From CAVUXJ01 sp963814975 (GTDB lineage Bacteria; Acidobacteriota; Vicinamibacteria; Vicinamibacterales; CAVVIG01), in the NCBI GenBank assembly GCA_963814975.1, contig CAWFFB010000015.1:124001-188000 (forward strand): 64,000 nucleotides of DNA, given 5' to 3'. Shown piece by piece: positions 8,617 to 16,961 of the stretch (position 1 is the stretch's first letter; every line of letters starts with the position of its first letter). The notes below the pieces were generated by a model. The model searched no databases. It saw nothing but the letters and a program-made list of their open reading frames with translations, and had not been told where the DNA came from. Both the position numbers and the translations under genes were made by a program.

Positions 8617-10152
8617 TCATGCGCCGCGAGGTCCCACGATGTCGCCTCGCAGGCCTTCGGTTCTCGCCTGGGCTTTCCAGCGGTGCGTTCCCACGCTGAC
8701 ATTCTCGCGCGCGGCCGCCGTGAGAGAGGCCTGAAGCCCAACGCTGATCGCGGCGATCTCCTGGAGAGCAACTGGCGGCTCGACGAAGGGTCGTCCTTCG
8801 CGCCCCGCCACGACCTCATCGAGATAGGCCGTGTGGAACCGGCCCGCCAGAAAGTCGGGCTGCGCCAGCAGCCACATAAAGAGCGGCAGCGTTGTCTTGA
8901 TTCCGCCGATCCGATACTCCGCGAGGGCGCGACGCATGCGCGCGATCGCGCTCGGGCGGTCTTCGGCCCAGGCGATCAACTTCGAGATCATGGGGTCGTA
9001 AAAGATCGGGACGTCGAGGCCTGCGCTGGCGCCGCTGTCGTCCCGAATCCCCGGTCCCGACGAGGCTCGGAGCTGGTGGATCTTGCCCGGCGAGGGTTGA
9101 AACCCGTTGTCGGGATCCTCAGCGTAGATGCGGCATTCGATCGCGTGACCCGCGGGCGTCAGCATCCGGCCGGCATCGAGATCCAGCCGTTCGCCTCGGG
9201 CGATGCGAATCTGCCAGCGGACCAGATCGATCCCGGTGACCATTTCGGTGATCGCATGCTCGACCTGCAGCCGCGTGTTCATCTCGAGAAAATACGAGCG
9301 GCCATCCTCGTCGAGCAGGAACTCGACCGTGCCGGCGTTGGTGTAGCCGACCTCGCGCGCGACCGACGCCGCCTGCGCGGCGAGTTTCTGGCGCAGCGCG
9401 GGCGGGACGGCGCCGGAAGGCGTCTCTTCCACGACCTTCTGATGGCGCCGCTGGATCGAGCATTCGCGCTCGACGAACGGGACGACAGTGCCGTGCTCGT
9501 CGGCGAGCAGCTGCACCTCGATGTGACGCGGCCTCGTGAGACGGCGCTCGAGGTACACGGCCGGATCCCCGAACGCGGTACCAGCTTCCGAACGGGCGGC
9601 GCGAACCGCGCCGCCGAGATCCGCCGGGTCGCTGACCGTCCGCATGCCCTTGCCGCCGCCGCCGGCAACCGCCTTCACGAGCAGCGGATACCCGATTGAT
9701 TCCGCGACGTGTGCCACTTCCGCGCCTGACGCATCGGCGGCGAGCGCCGTTCCGGTGCCTGGCACCACCGGCAGGCCGGCCCGCGCGGCGGCTGCGCGCG
9801 CAGCCGTCTTGTTTCCCATCAGTGCAACGGCCCGGGGCGTGGGGCCAATAAAGGTGAGCCCGGCATCGGCCACCGCGGCGGCGAAGCTCTCGTTCTCGGC
9901 GAGGAAGCCATAGCCGGGATGAACGGCGTCGGCGCCGGCGCGGCGCGCCGCGTCGACAATGCGATCGATTCGCAGATAGCTGTCCTGTGGCGCGCTTGCT
10001 CCGATGGCATGCGCCTCGTCGGCGTACCGCACGTGCAGCGCCGCACGGTCGCATTCGGAATAGACGGCCACCGTCGACAGGTCCATTTCCCGGCACGCGC
10101 GGATGATGCGCACAGCGATCTCGCCGCGATTGGCGATCAGGATCTTGTTCAC
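8617..10152 (-). CDS. accC: Biotin carboxylase subunit of acyl-CoA carboxylase
   Basis: This 511-residue ATP-grasp enzyme would carboxylate biotin on the neighbouring carrier using ATP and bicarbonate. The N-terminus (K-I-L-I-A-N-R-G-E-I-A-V-R) is the family signature. The glycine-rich ATP loop is K-A-V-A-G-G-G-G-K-G-M-R near residue 160-170, and 'EMNTRLQVEHAITEMVTG' near 290 carries the catalytic Glu/Asn/Arg and biotin-site residues. Length fits stand-alone carboxylases of the AccC/PccA type (about 450-500, with a short C-terminal extension). Start ATG at 10152. It sits between the beta subunit and carrier genes. Confidence 0.92.
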   Translation of the reverse strand: MNKILIANRGEIAVRIIRACREMDLSTVAVYSECDRAALHVRYADEAHAIGASAPQDSYLRIDRIVDAARRAGADAVHPGYGFLAENESFAAAVADAGLTFIGPTPRAVALMGNKTAARAAAARAGLPVVPGTGTALAADASGAEVAHVAESIGYPLLVKAVAGGGGKGMRTVSDPADLGGAVRAARSEAGTAFGDPAVYLERRLTRPRHIEVQLLADEHGTVVPFVERECSIQRRHQKVVEETPSGAVPPALRQKLAAQAASVAREVGYTNAGTVEFLLDEDGRSYFLEMNTRLQVEHAITEMVTGIDLVRWQIRIARGERLDLDAGRMLTPAGHAIECRIYAEDPDNGFQPSPGKIHQLRASSGPGIRDDSGASAGLDVPIFYDPMISKLIAWAEDRPSAIARMRRALAEYRIGGIKTTLPLFMWLLAQPDFLAGRFHTAYLDEVVAGREGRPFVEPPVALQEIAAISVGLQASLTAAARENVSVGTHRWKAQARTEGLRGDIVGPRGA

Positions 10153-10272
10153 AGGTAACGCTTGATTGTAATCCCGCTCAGCCGGAGCCGCGCCGTGCTA
10201 CGAGGTCGCCATTGCCAGCCGCGGCCGAGCTTTCTGCCTGGTCCCTGCCCGGTTCCCGGAGGCTCGGGGCCG

Positions 10273-11814
10273 CTAGAGCGGGATGTTCCCGTGTTTTTTC
10301 GGAGGATTTCGGTCGCGCTTGTTCTCGAGACTTCTCAACGCGGTGATGAGCTTCCGGCGTGTGTCACGCGGCCGAATCACTTCGTCGATGAACCCGCGGC
10401 TGGCGGCGATAAACGGGTTCGCGAACTTGTCACGGAATTCCGCCACTTTCTCTGCCCGCGCCACCGCTCTGTCGGCCGCCGTCTCGAGCTCGCGCTTGTA
10501 GAGGATCTCCACGGCCCCTTCCGGTCCCATCACGGCAATCTCGGCCGTCGGCCACGCGTAGTTGAAGTCCGTCCTGAGGTGCTTGCTTGACATGACGCAG
10601 TAGGCGCCGCCATAGGCTTTTCGCGTGATGACGGTGATCTTTGGCACCGTGGCTTCGGCGAATGCGAACAGCAGCTTGGCGCCCTGCTTGATGATGCCGC
10701 CGTACTCCTGCACCGTGCCGGGCAGGAAACCCGGCACGTCCTCGAATGTGACAAGCGGAATATTGAACGCATCGCAGAAACGCACGAACCGGGCGCCCTT
10801 GACCGACGCGTCGATGTCCAGGGTGCCCGCCAGTACCGACGGCTGATTCGCGACGATGCCGACCGGCCGGCCATCGAGCCGGATGAACCCGACGATGAGG
10901 TTGCGTGCGTAGTACTGATGGACTTCGAGAAAGCGGCCCTCGTCGGCGATCGTGTGAATCAGCTCCAGCATGTCGTACGGCTGACTGGGAAGCGGCGGGA
11001 TCAGGCGGTCCAGCGCCTCGTCCGCCCTGTCAGGGGAGTCGGTCGTGGTCGTCCGCGGCGGATCGTCCAGGTTGTTGGCAGGCAGGAAGGACAGCAGGTC
11101 CCTTATCAGCGCGAGGCACTCGCGATCATCCTCGACGGCGAAATGCGCCACCCCGCTCGTCGCGTTGTGCGTCATCGCGCCGCCAAGCTGCTCCTTCGTC
11201 ACTTCCTCGTGCGTCACCGTCTTGATGACGTCTGGACCGGTCACGAACATGTAGCTCGTACCCTTGACCATGATCGTGAAGTCGGTGATGGCGGGCGAAT
11301 ACACCGCGCCGCCTGCGCAGGGACCCATGATCGCGGAGATTTGCGGAACGACGCCAGAGGCGAGGGTGTTCTTCAGGAAAATGTCGGCATAACCGCCGAG
11401 GGACAGCACGCCTTCCTGGATCCGTGCGCCGCCCGAATCGTTCAATCCGACGACCGGTGCGCCCAGCTTCATCGCGAGATCCATGATCTTCACGATCTTC
11501 GCGGCATTGGTTTCCGAAAGCGACCCGCCGAACACGGTGAAATCCTGTGCGAACGCGAAGACCTGGCGGTCTCCGACGAGGCCGTGGCCGGCGACGACGC
11601 CGTCCCCCGGCGTAATCTGCTCCGCCATGCCGAAGTCGTGACAGCGGTGTGTGACGAGTTTGTCGACCTCCTCGAACGTGCCTGGATCGAAGAGCAGATC
11701 GATTCGCTCGCGGGCGGTGAGCTTGCCGGCGGTGTGCTGGCGCTCCAGACGGTCGGCGCCCCCGCCCAGAGATGCGCGCCGCTCCAGATCATCGAGGGTC
11801 TCGCGTGGATTCAT
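10273..11814 (-). CDS. pccB: Acyl-CoA carboxylase carboxyltransferase (beta) subunit
   Basis: This 513-residue carboxyltransferase has the two crotonase-like halves of PccB/MccB proteins. The first has 'GGARIQEGVLSLGGYADIF', the acyl-CoA oxyanion region. The second has 'TRKAYGGAYCVMSSKHL', the biotin-side pocket, and a conserved I-A-V-M-G-P-E-G-A-V. It would move the carboxyl group from biotin to an acyl-CoA, most likely propionyl-CoA, feeding methylmalonyl-CoA metabolism. The biotin carboxylase follows after 120 bp. The upstream gap to transaldolase holds an inverted heptamer repeat. Confidence 0.88.
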   Translation of the reverse strand: MNPRETLDDLERRASLGGGADRLERQHTAGKLTARERIDLLFDPGTFEEVDKLVTHRCHDFGMAEQITPGDGVVAGHGLVGDRQVFAFAQDFTVFGGSLSETNAAKIVKIMDLAMKLGAPVVGLNDSGGARIQEGVLSLGGYADIFLKNTLASGVVPQISAIMGPCAGGAVYSPAITDFTIMVKGTSYMFVTGPDVIKTVTHEEVTKEQLGGAMTHNATSGVAHFAVEDDRECLALIRDLLSFLPANNLDDPPRTTTTDSPDRADEALDRLIPPLPSQPYDMLELIHTIADEGRFLEVHQYYARNLIVGFIRLDGRPVGIVANQPSVLAGTLDIDASVKGARFVRFCDAFNIPLVTFEDVPGFLPGTVQEYGGIIKQGAKLLFAFAEATVPKITVITRKAYGGAYCVMSSKHLRTDFNYAWPTAEIAVMGPEGAVEILYKRELETAADRAVARAEKVAEFRDKFANPFIAASRGFIDEVIRPRDTRRKLITALRSLENKRDRNPPKKHGNIPL

Positions 11815-11817
11815 CGG

Positions 11818-11884
11818 AGCTCTCAGCCGTCAGCCGTCAGCCACCAGCGAACCCGTTGACAGTCATGGCTGAGGGCCGAGAGCT
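11818..11884 (-). terminator. Heptamer array with inverted arms between tal and pccB
   Basis: The plus strand repeats CAGCCGT-type heptamers from 11824. The arm AGCTCTCAGCC (11818-11828) is mirrored by GGCTGAGGGCCGAGAGCT (11867-11884), giving an imperfect hairpin that reaches into the tal stop codon. It could end or attenuate transcription between tal and the carboxylase genes. No U-run follows, so intrinsic termination is not certain. Confidence 0.45.
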
Positions 11885-12536
11885 ACGCTTTGACCGCCTG
11901 GGCTTTCTCCCAGTCCTTCAGGAATTTCTCGAGCCCGATGCTCGTCAGGGGATGGTTGAACAACTGGTCGATGACCGCCGCCGGACAGGTGCAGATATCG
12001 GCGCCCATCCGCGCCGCTTCGATGATATGGATGGGATGCCGGCAGCTGGCGACAAGCACTTCGGTCTTGAATTCGTAGTTGTCGAAGATCTCCACGATCT
12101 CGCGGATCAAATCCATCCCGGAGGTCCCCACGTCGTCCAGCCGGCCGACGAAGGGGCTCACGAAGCTGGCGCCGGCTTTTGCTGCGAGCAGAGCTTGAGC
12201 GGCGGAAAAAACCAGGGTCACGTTGACGGGAATACCTTCTCCCGACAGCATCTTGCAGGCCCGCACGCCGTCGCGGGTGAGCGGTACCTTGACGACCATG
12301 TGGTCGTCGATCTTCGCGATGTCGTGGCCTTCGCGGATCATCCCCGCAAAATCGGTCGCGACGACCTCGCCGCTGACCGGGCCCTGGACAATGTCGCAGA
12401 TCTTCTTCAGGTTCTGGCGGAAGTCCCCCGGCTCCTTCGCCAGCAGCGACGGGTTGGTCGTGACCCCGTCGATGATCCCGATGGCGGCCAGCGTCTCGAT
12501 GTCCTTGATGTTGCCGGAATCGATGAAGAGCTTCAT
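11883..12536 (-). CDS. tal: Transaldolase / fructose-6-phosphate aldolase family protein
   Basis: The 217-residue TIM-barrel enzyme matches the small transaldolase class (MipB/TalC/Fsa). It starts M-K-L-F-I-D-S-G-N, has 'IDGVTTNPSLLAKE' and carries the Schiff-base Lys in 'HMVVKVPLTRDG' near residue 84. It acts on dihydroxyacetone units of sugar phosphates in the non-oxidative pentose phosphate pathway, or as a fructose-6-phosphate aldolase; the two activities cannot be separated here. ATG at 12536 has a good ribosome site (AGGAGT) just upstream. A degenerate heptamer array lies between it and the upstream lipoprotein gene. Confidence 0.9.
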   Translation of the reverse strand: MKLFIDSGNIKDIETLAAIGIIDGVTTNPSLLAKEPGDFRQNLKKICDIVQGPVSGEVVATDFAGMIREGHDIAKIDDHMVVKVPLTRDGVRACKMLSGEGIPVNVTLVFSAAQALLAAKAGASFVSPFVGRLDDVGTSGMDLIREIVEIFDNYEFKTEVLVASCRHPIHIIEAARMGADICTCPAAVIDQLFNHPLTSIGLEKFLKDWEKAQAVKA

Positions 12537-12542
12537 AGGTAC

Positions 12543-12640
12543 TCCTGAAATTGCCGAACGCAGATTTCAGATTGAATTGCCGACCAATCGTCAACCAATC
12601 TGCAGGTCTGCAATCAACAACCCGCAATGTCCCGCATCCG
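12543..12640. repeat. Degenerate CAGATTT/CAATCTG-type repeats upstream of tal
   Basis: The gap before tal has repeated pieces such as GCAGATTTCAGATTGAATTGCC, ACCAATCTGCAGGTCTGCAATC and AATTGCCGACCAATCG. They resemble the heptamer arrays elsewhere in the window but are more decayed. No clear hairpin was traced. Confidence 0.5.
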
Positions 12641-12650
12641 TGATTCTACC

Positions 12651-13887
12651 TTAGCGCGCCGCCTCCTCGATCCGGGTTGATTCCGCGCTGACGTTCCCGG
12701 CTTTGTCGATCGCCTTCACCACGTAAGCGAACCGCGCGCCCCGCGCCACCATGTCCCTGAACGTGGTCAGCTGAATCGGAGCGGGGGTTACCGGCATCAG
12801 CGCGCCTCCTGGCATTGACGCGCGAAGGACGATGTACCCCGCCACATCGCTTTCGGTATTGGGATTCCAAATCAGGGTGATGGCGCCCTCTGAAGGAATC
12901 GGGGTCACTCCGGTGGGTGCGGTCGGGGGGAACGTATCTTTCGGGGTCGTGCACCGTGGAGGGGCCGCATCGCTCTCGAGTGACAATTCACCGTACGTCC
13001 ATACAGCGCGAACCGTGTAGCACCGTTCGACGCCCCAGGCGATGCGCGCATCCACGAACTCCCGTTCGGCAATGGGAGTCTTGGTCAAGCGCGTTTCAAG
13101 GGCCGTCACCGGCAATCGTTTCTCGGTCGCCCCATCGGAGCCGGAGCTTGCGGCCGGCGGGGTCACGTCATACACGTGGGATGCCGATCGTCGGCGTCGG
13201 AGCGCCGAGACTCGTCGATGCCAACACCCCTCCGGGGGAGGACACCTTCTCCGGAGGTTCCGCGGCCGCGGTCGCCCATGTCACCTTCATACTGGTCTCG
13301 TCGTACGTCACGTCCGGTTGCGACGGCGCAGGGGGCGCCTGGGCCAGGGTGACGACCGCCCGCGGCGATAAGGCCCCGCGGCGTCGGCGGGTGCTGATGC
13401 CGACGCCAACGAAGGTGCGCGACGGAGCGCCCACCGGGCCGACGAGCGGCGTCGGGTGCTCGAAGTCCGCGGTCGAGGCCGGCAAGGTCACGTCGATTGG
13501 CTGCAGCGCGGCCGGGCCGAGATCTTCGTGAGCGGTCCCCACGGCGCCTTGATCGAGGCCTGCGCCTTGCGGGGGCTCGACGTCGCTAATCGGATCGCCC
13601 GGTTCGACGGTTTCGTCTGGATCGCGGGGCGACTTGACCGGGACACTCGCGATTCTGGTGCCTCGTTTGAGCAGAACTTCGTCGGAGACGTTGGTCGGAC
13701 CCGTCAGCGCGTAGATCTCCACCCGCTCGATGTTGGCCGGGCGGGAGCCATCGGTATTCTCGGCGGGCACGACGAAGCGGAGGTCGACACGATCGCCGCG
13801 CCGTTGCGCGGTCAGATCCCCGGGCGCGACCGGTACCCTGACCAGTGGGGGCTGCGGCGGACCTTTGACGCCGCACGCAGCACACAA
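12651..13887 (-). CDS. Fibronectin type III-like lipoprotein, one frameshift
   Basis: Two overlapping frames make one protein of about 411 residues. The N-terminus has the lipobox L-C-A-A-C followed by G-V-K-G-P-P-Q-P-P, as in small LptM-type lipoproteins. Two fibronectin III-like beta modules follow ('VRVPVAPGDLTAQRRGDRVD' and 'GVTPIPSEGAITLIWNPN'). The break lies near 13170-13185, where the frame runs into a stop after P-R-V and resumes at V-Y-D-V-T-P; removing one base restores it. The start is unclear: TTG at 13887 lies inside the signal peptide and no ATG is in frame upstream. Function is unknown. It is the next minus-strand gene after hslU. Confidence 0.55.
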
Positions 13888-13978
13888 GGCCGCCAGAAGA
13901 AAGAGGACGCGGATATTTCTTGCAGCGCGCCGTCCGATCCCTGGTTCGCGAACGATCCCCGTCCCCTTTTCGACATTT

Positions 13979-15364
13979 TCACAGAATGTACCGGGACAGG
14001 TCGTCGTTCTTCACGATGTCCGCGAGCATCCGCGTCACGTACGCGTCGTCGATGATCACGCGCTTGTCGCGCAGGTCGGGTCCTTCGAAGGATATCTCGT
14101 CGAGCAGTTTCTCCATCACCGTGTGCAGACGTCGCGCGCCGATGTTCTCCGTGCGCTCGTTCACGATCGTGGCGAAATCGGCGATGCGGTGAATGGCATC
14201 GTCGGTGAAAGAGAGCTCGATGCCCTCCGTTTCCATCAGCGCCATGTACTGCTTCACGAGCGCGCTTCGCGGCTCCGTGAGGATCCGGACGAACTCGTCC
14301 TTGCCGAGGGCGTCGAGCTCCACGCGAATAGGAAAGCGCCCCTGCAGCTCCGGGATGAGATCGGACGGCTTCGAAACGTGAAAGGCGCCCGCCGCGATGA
14401 ACAGGATGTGGTCGGTCCGTACCATCCCGTATTTGGTGTTGACGGTCGTGCCTTCGACGATTGGCAGGATGTCGCGCTGGACGCCTTCGCGGCTGACGTC
14501 CGGACCATGACCCCCTTCGCGGCCGGCGATCTTGTCGATTTCGTCGATGAAAATGATCCCGGCCTGCTCGACCCGCTCGACCGCCGTGCGCGCCACACTG
14601 TCCATGTCGATCAGCTTCTGCTCCTCCTCCTGACCGAGGTACTGAAGCGCCTCCGGCACCTTCATCTTGCGCTTCTTCGTCTTGCCTTGAAAGAGACCGG
14701 GCAGCATGTCTTTCAAGTTGATATCGACTTCTTCGACCGACGATCCGGCGATGATTTCGAACGAGGGAAACCCCTTTTCGCGCACCTCAAGCTCGACCAT
14801 GCGCGAGTCGAGCCGGCCGGCTCGAAGCTGCTCGCGAAAACGCTCGCGCGTCTGGTTCTGCTGGTCGGGGACTGAAGGCAGATCCTGTTCGGTTGCAGCC
14901 GGCCGGGTCGGAGGCAGCAGGATGTCGAGCAGACGCTCCTCGGCATTCTGGGCCGCCTTGCTCCGCACTTCTTCGAGTCGCTCCCCGCGCACCATTTCAA
15001 CGCCAAGCTCGACGAGGTCACGAACCATCGACTCGACGTCGCGTCCAACGTATCCAACCTCGGTGAATTTCGAGGCTTCGACTTTCACAAAGGGCGACTG
15101 TGCGAGACGCGCCAGCCGCCGGGCGATCTCGGTTTTGCCGACGCCGGTCGGGCCGATCATCAGGATGTTCTTGGGAGCGATTTCCTCGGCGAGTTCGGGG
15201 GCCAGCTTCTGACGGCGGGTCCGGTTGCGAAGCGCGATGGCCACCGCCCGCTTGGCCGCCCCCTGGCCGACGACGTACTTGTCCAGCGCGGCCACGATTT
15301 GTCGGGGCGTCAGCGCCTCGGTCGAGGTCTTGGTCGCTTCAGGCAGGTAGATCGGCACTGACAC
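13979..15364 (-). CDS. hslU: HslU, ATPase subunit of the HslUV protease
   Basis: This 461-residue AAA+ unfoldase feeds substrates into the HslV peptidase ring in the cytoplasm. The start segment L-T-P-R-Q-I-V-A-A-L-D-K-Y-V-V-G-Q, Walker A G-P-T-G-V-G-K-T-E near residue 70, Walker B I-I-F-I-D-E-I-D-K-I-A near 270, and the C-terminus D-D-L-S-R-Y-I-L that docks into HslV are all present. Length fits the family (about 440-460). It starts 17 bp after the hslV stop, so the pair is an operon. Confidence 0.97.
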   Translation of the reverse strand: MSVPIYLPEATKTSTEALTPRQIVAALDKYVVGQGAAKRAVAIALRNRTRRQKLAPELAEEIAPKNILMIGPTGVGKTEIARRLARLAQSPFVKVEASKFTEVGYVGRDVESMVRDLVELGVEMVRGERLEEVRSKAAQNAEERLLDILLPPTRPAATEQDLPSVPDQQNQTRERFREQLRAGRLDSRMVELEVREKGFPSFEIIAGSSVEEVDINLKDMLPGLFQGKTKKRKMKVPEALQYLGQEEEQKLIDMDSVARTAVERVEQAGIIFIDEIDKIAGREGGHGPDVSREGVQRDILPIVEGTTVNTKYGMVRTDHILFIAAGAFHVSKPSDLIPELQGRFPIRVELDALGKDEFVRILTEPRSALVKQYMALMETEGIELSFTDDAIHRIADFATIVNERTENIGARRLHTVMEKLLDEISFEGPDLRDKRVIIDDAYVTRMLADIVKNDDLSRYIL

Positions 15365-15381
15365 CTCGTCGCGGGCGCACG

Positions 15382-15909
15382 TTATAGTTCTTCGAGGACC
15401 AGATGTGCGTTCGTGTAAATACAGATTTCGCCGGCGATCAGCATCGCCTTTTCGGCGATCGTCCGTGCGTCGAGCTCGGTGCTGCCGGCGAGTGCTTTGG
15501 CAGCGGCCACCGCATATGGCCCACCCGATCCGATTCCGACGATCCCGTCGTCGGGCTCAATCAGATCGCCGGTGCCCGACAGCAGGAACGTAGACGTCTT
15601 GTCGAGAACCACGAGCATCGCCTCCAGCCGGCGAAGAATCCGATCGCTCCGCCAGTCCTTCGCGAGCTCGACGGCCGAGCGCTCCAGATTGCCCCGATAT
15701 TGCTCCAACTTCGACTCGAACCGGGCAAAGAGCGCGAACGAGTCGGCTGCCGAGCCCGCGAATCCGGCGAGGATGCGATCATTGTAGAGCCGCCGAATCT
15801 TGCGCGCGCGCTGCTTGACGACCGTCTGGCCGAATGTGACCTGGCCATCACCCGCCAGGACCGCGCGGTCGCGGTGACGGACCGCGAGAATGGTGGTGCC
15901 GTGGATCAT
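15382..15909 (-). CDS. hslV: HslV, peptidase subunit of the HslUV protease
   Basis: This 175-residue protein is a threonine peptidase related to proteasome beta subunits. The N-terminus M-I-H-G-T-T-I-L places the catalytic Thr at residue 5, exposed after processing. The conserved G-D-G-Q-V-T-F-G, K-x-x-A-R-K-I-R-R and 'GIGSGGPYAVAAAKAL' blocks follow. It forms the proteolytic chamber with HslU, encoded directly downstream. A near-consensus promoter lies so close to the ATG that the mRNA may be nearly leaderless; no ribosome site is visible. Confidence 0.96.
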   Translation of the reverse strand: MIHGTTILAVRHRDRAVLAGDGQVTFGQTVVKQRARKIRRLYNDRILAGFAGSAADSFALFARFESKLEQYRGNLERSAVELAKDWRSDRILRRLEAMLVVLDKTSTFLLSGTGDLIEPDDGIVGIGSGGPYAVAAAKALAGSTELDARTIAEKAMLIAGEICIYTNAHLVLEEL

Positions 15910-15919
15910 CGATTTTCTG

Positions 15920-15949
15920 ACTCTATCGGCCCAACGATCCGAGTGTCAA
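15920..15949 (-). promoter_or_regulatory. Candidate sigma-70 promoter for hslVU
   Basis: On the minus strand TTGACA (plus 15944-15949) is followed by an 18-bp spacer and TAGAGT (plus 15920-15925). The expected transcription start is about 4 bases before the hslV ATG. The -35 element is a perfect consensus and the -10 matches 4 of 6 positions. Confidence 0.5.
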
Positions 15950-16041
15950 GAAAACGGGACTGGGCTGCCCTCTGCCGGTGACACGGGCATCGTCGCAAAT
16001 CACCTCCTACCCTTTTTGGCCCATACCTGGCACGGCTCGCG

Positions 16042-16057
16042 TGGCAAATGAGTTGCT
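16042..16057 (+). promoter_or_regulatory. Candidate sigma-54 promoter upstream of the PEGA gene
   Basis: TGGCAAATGAGTTGCT fits the sigma-54 pattern TGGCACRNNNNTTGCW at the -24 GG and -12 GC, with the right spacing and one mismatch (A for C at the sixth base). It lies 72 bp before the ATG of the PEGA-domain gene. An NtrC-type activator is encoded at 27.5-28.9 kb in this window, but nothing links the two directly. Confidence 0.4.
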
Positions 16058-16129
16058 CTAGTGAAGCAGTACAGTTAGTTCTGACGCCGGCGGATGGGCT
16101 GTCCCATGGGGCTGGGGAAAGAGTCAGTC

Positions 16130-16889
16130 ATGAAACGATTACCTGCGATCATCGGCGGCGTCACCATGGCCACGGTCCTGGTCCTTGGGGCGCCGACCTC
16201 AAGTGCGGCTCAGCATCGTCAGGGGGGCGGCGGCGGGCGCACCTCGGGCGGCGGTGGTGGCGAGCGTGCGGTTCCACGAGGCGACTCCGGCGGCGGCGGG
16301 CGGGCCTCGGCGCCCGCGCCAGTCTCTGGAGGCACCGCCGCGGCCCCTCAGCGTGGCTCTGAAGGGGAACGAAGCGGCGGGCAGCGCGCTGAGCCGGCCA
16401 GCCGGCAGCGCTGGGGGCAGTCGTCTGGCGACGTCGCCGTGGCGCGTCGAGGTCCCCGTCCGCCTGGAAATCATCCAATCTATATCAACGGCGGCTACTA
16501 CCACGGCTATTACCCGTGGGGGTATGGCGGCTATGGCTTCGGCGGCTATGCTGGCGGATATTACGACCCGTGGTTTTATGGCAGCGCGTACAGCGGCTAC
16601 GGCTTGGGATACTACGGCGGCGGCTACTACCCGGGCCCCCACTACTCTGGGTTTGGAGGAAGGTTCGGTTCGCATCAAGGTGAAGCCGCGGAACGGGTCG
16701 GTTTACGTCGACGGCTATTTCGCTGGCGAGGTGGACGACTTCGACGGGGTCTTCCAGCGCTTGCACGTGGAGCCGGGAGCGCATCGCATCGAGGTGCGGG
16801 CTGACGGTTACGCGGCGCTGTCCTTCGAGGTTCGCGTGCCTCCGGGCCGCACCGTGAACTACAGCGGCGAGCTCAGAAAACTGCCGTAG
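16130..16889 (+). CDS. Secreted Gly/Tyr-rich protein with C-terminal PEGA domain, one frameshift
   Basis: The protein (about 252 residues after repair) starts M-K-R-L-P-A-I-I-G-G with a signal peptide ending S-S-A-A-Q. A disordered Gly/Arg/Ser stretch and a strongly Gly/Tyr-rich middle ('GYYHGYYPWGYGGYGFGGY') follow. The end is a PEGA domain ('RIKVKPRNGSVYVDGYFAGE ... VEPGAHRIEVRADGY'), a small beta-sandwich of surface proteins. The signal part and the PEGA part lie in different frames; one extra base near 16650-16670 separates them. It probably sits in the envelope; its role is unknown. Confidence 0.65.
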
Positions 16890-16900
16890 CGACTCCTCGC

Positions 16901-16961
16901 AAGTCTCAAGTCAAGTCTCAGTCCGATCGATTTCGGACTCGAGACTTCAGACTTGAGACTT
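16901..16961. terminator. Long inverted heptamer hairpin, likely bidirectional terminator
   Basis: The arm AAGTCTCAAGTCAAGTCTCAGTCCGA (16901-16926) faces TCGGACTCGAGACTTCAGACTTGAGACTT (16933-16961). Each is built of AAGTCTC/GACTTGA-type 7-bp units, giving a long near-perfect stem with a loop of about 6 bases. It lies between the convergent PEGA and permease genes and overlaps the last four codons and stop of the permease. Confidence 0.7.

Noticed and set aside
8140..9699. 519-residue plus-strand frame opposite the biotin carrier and carboxylase genes
   Set aside because: It is antisense to two well-supported enzymes and has no recognisable motif.
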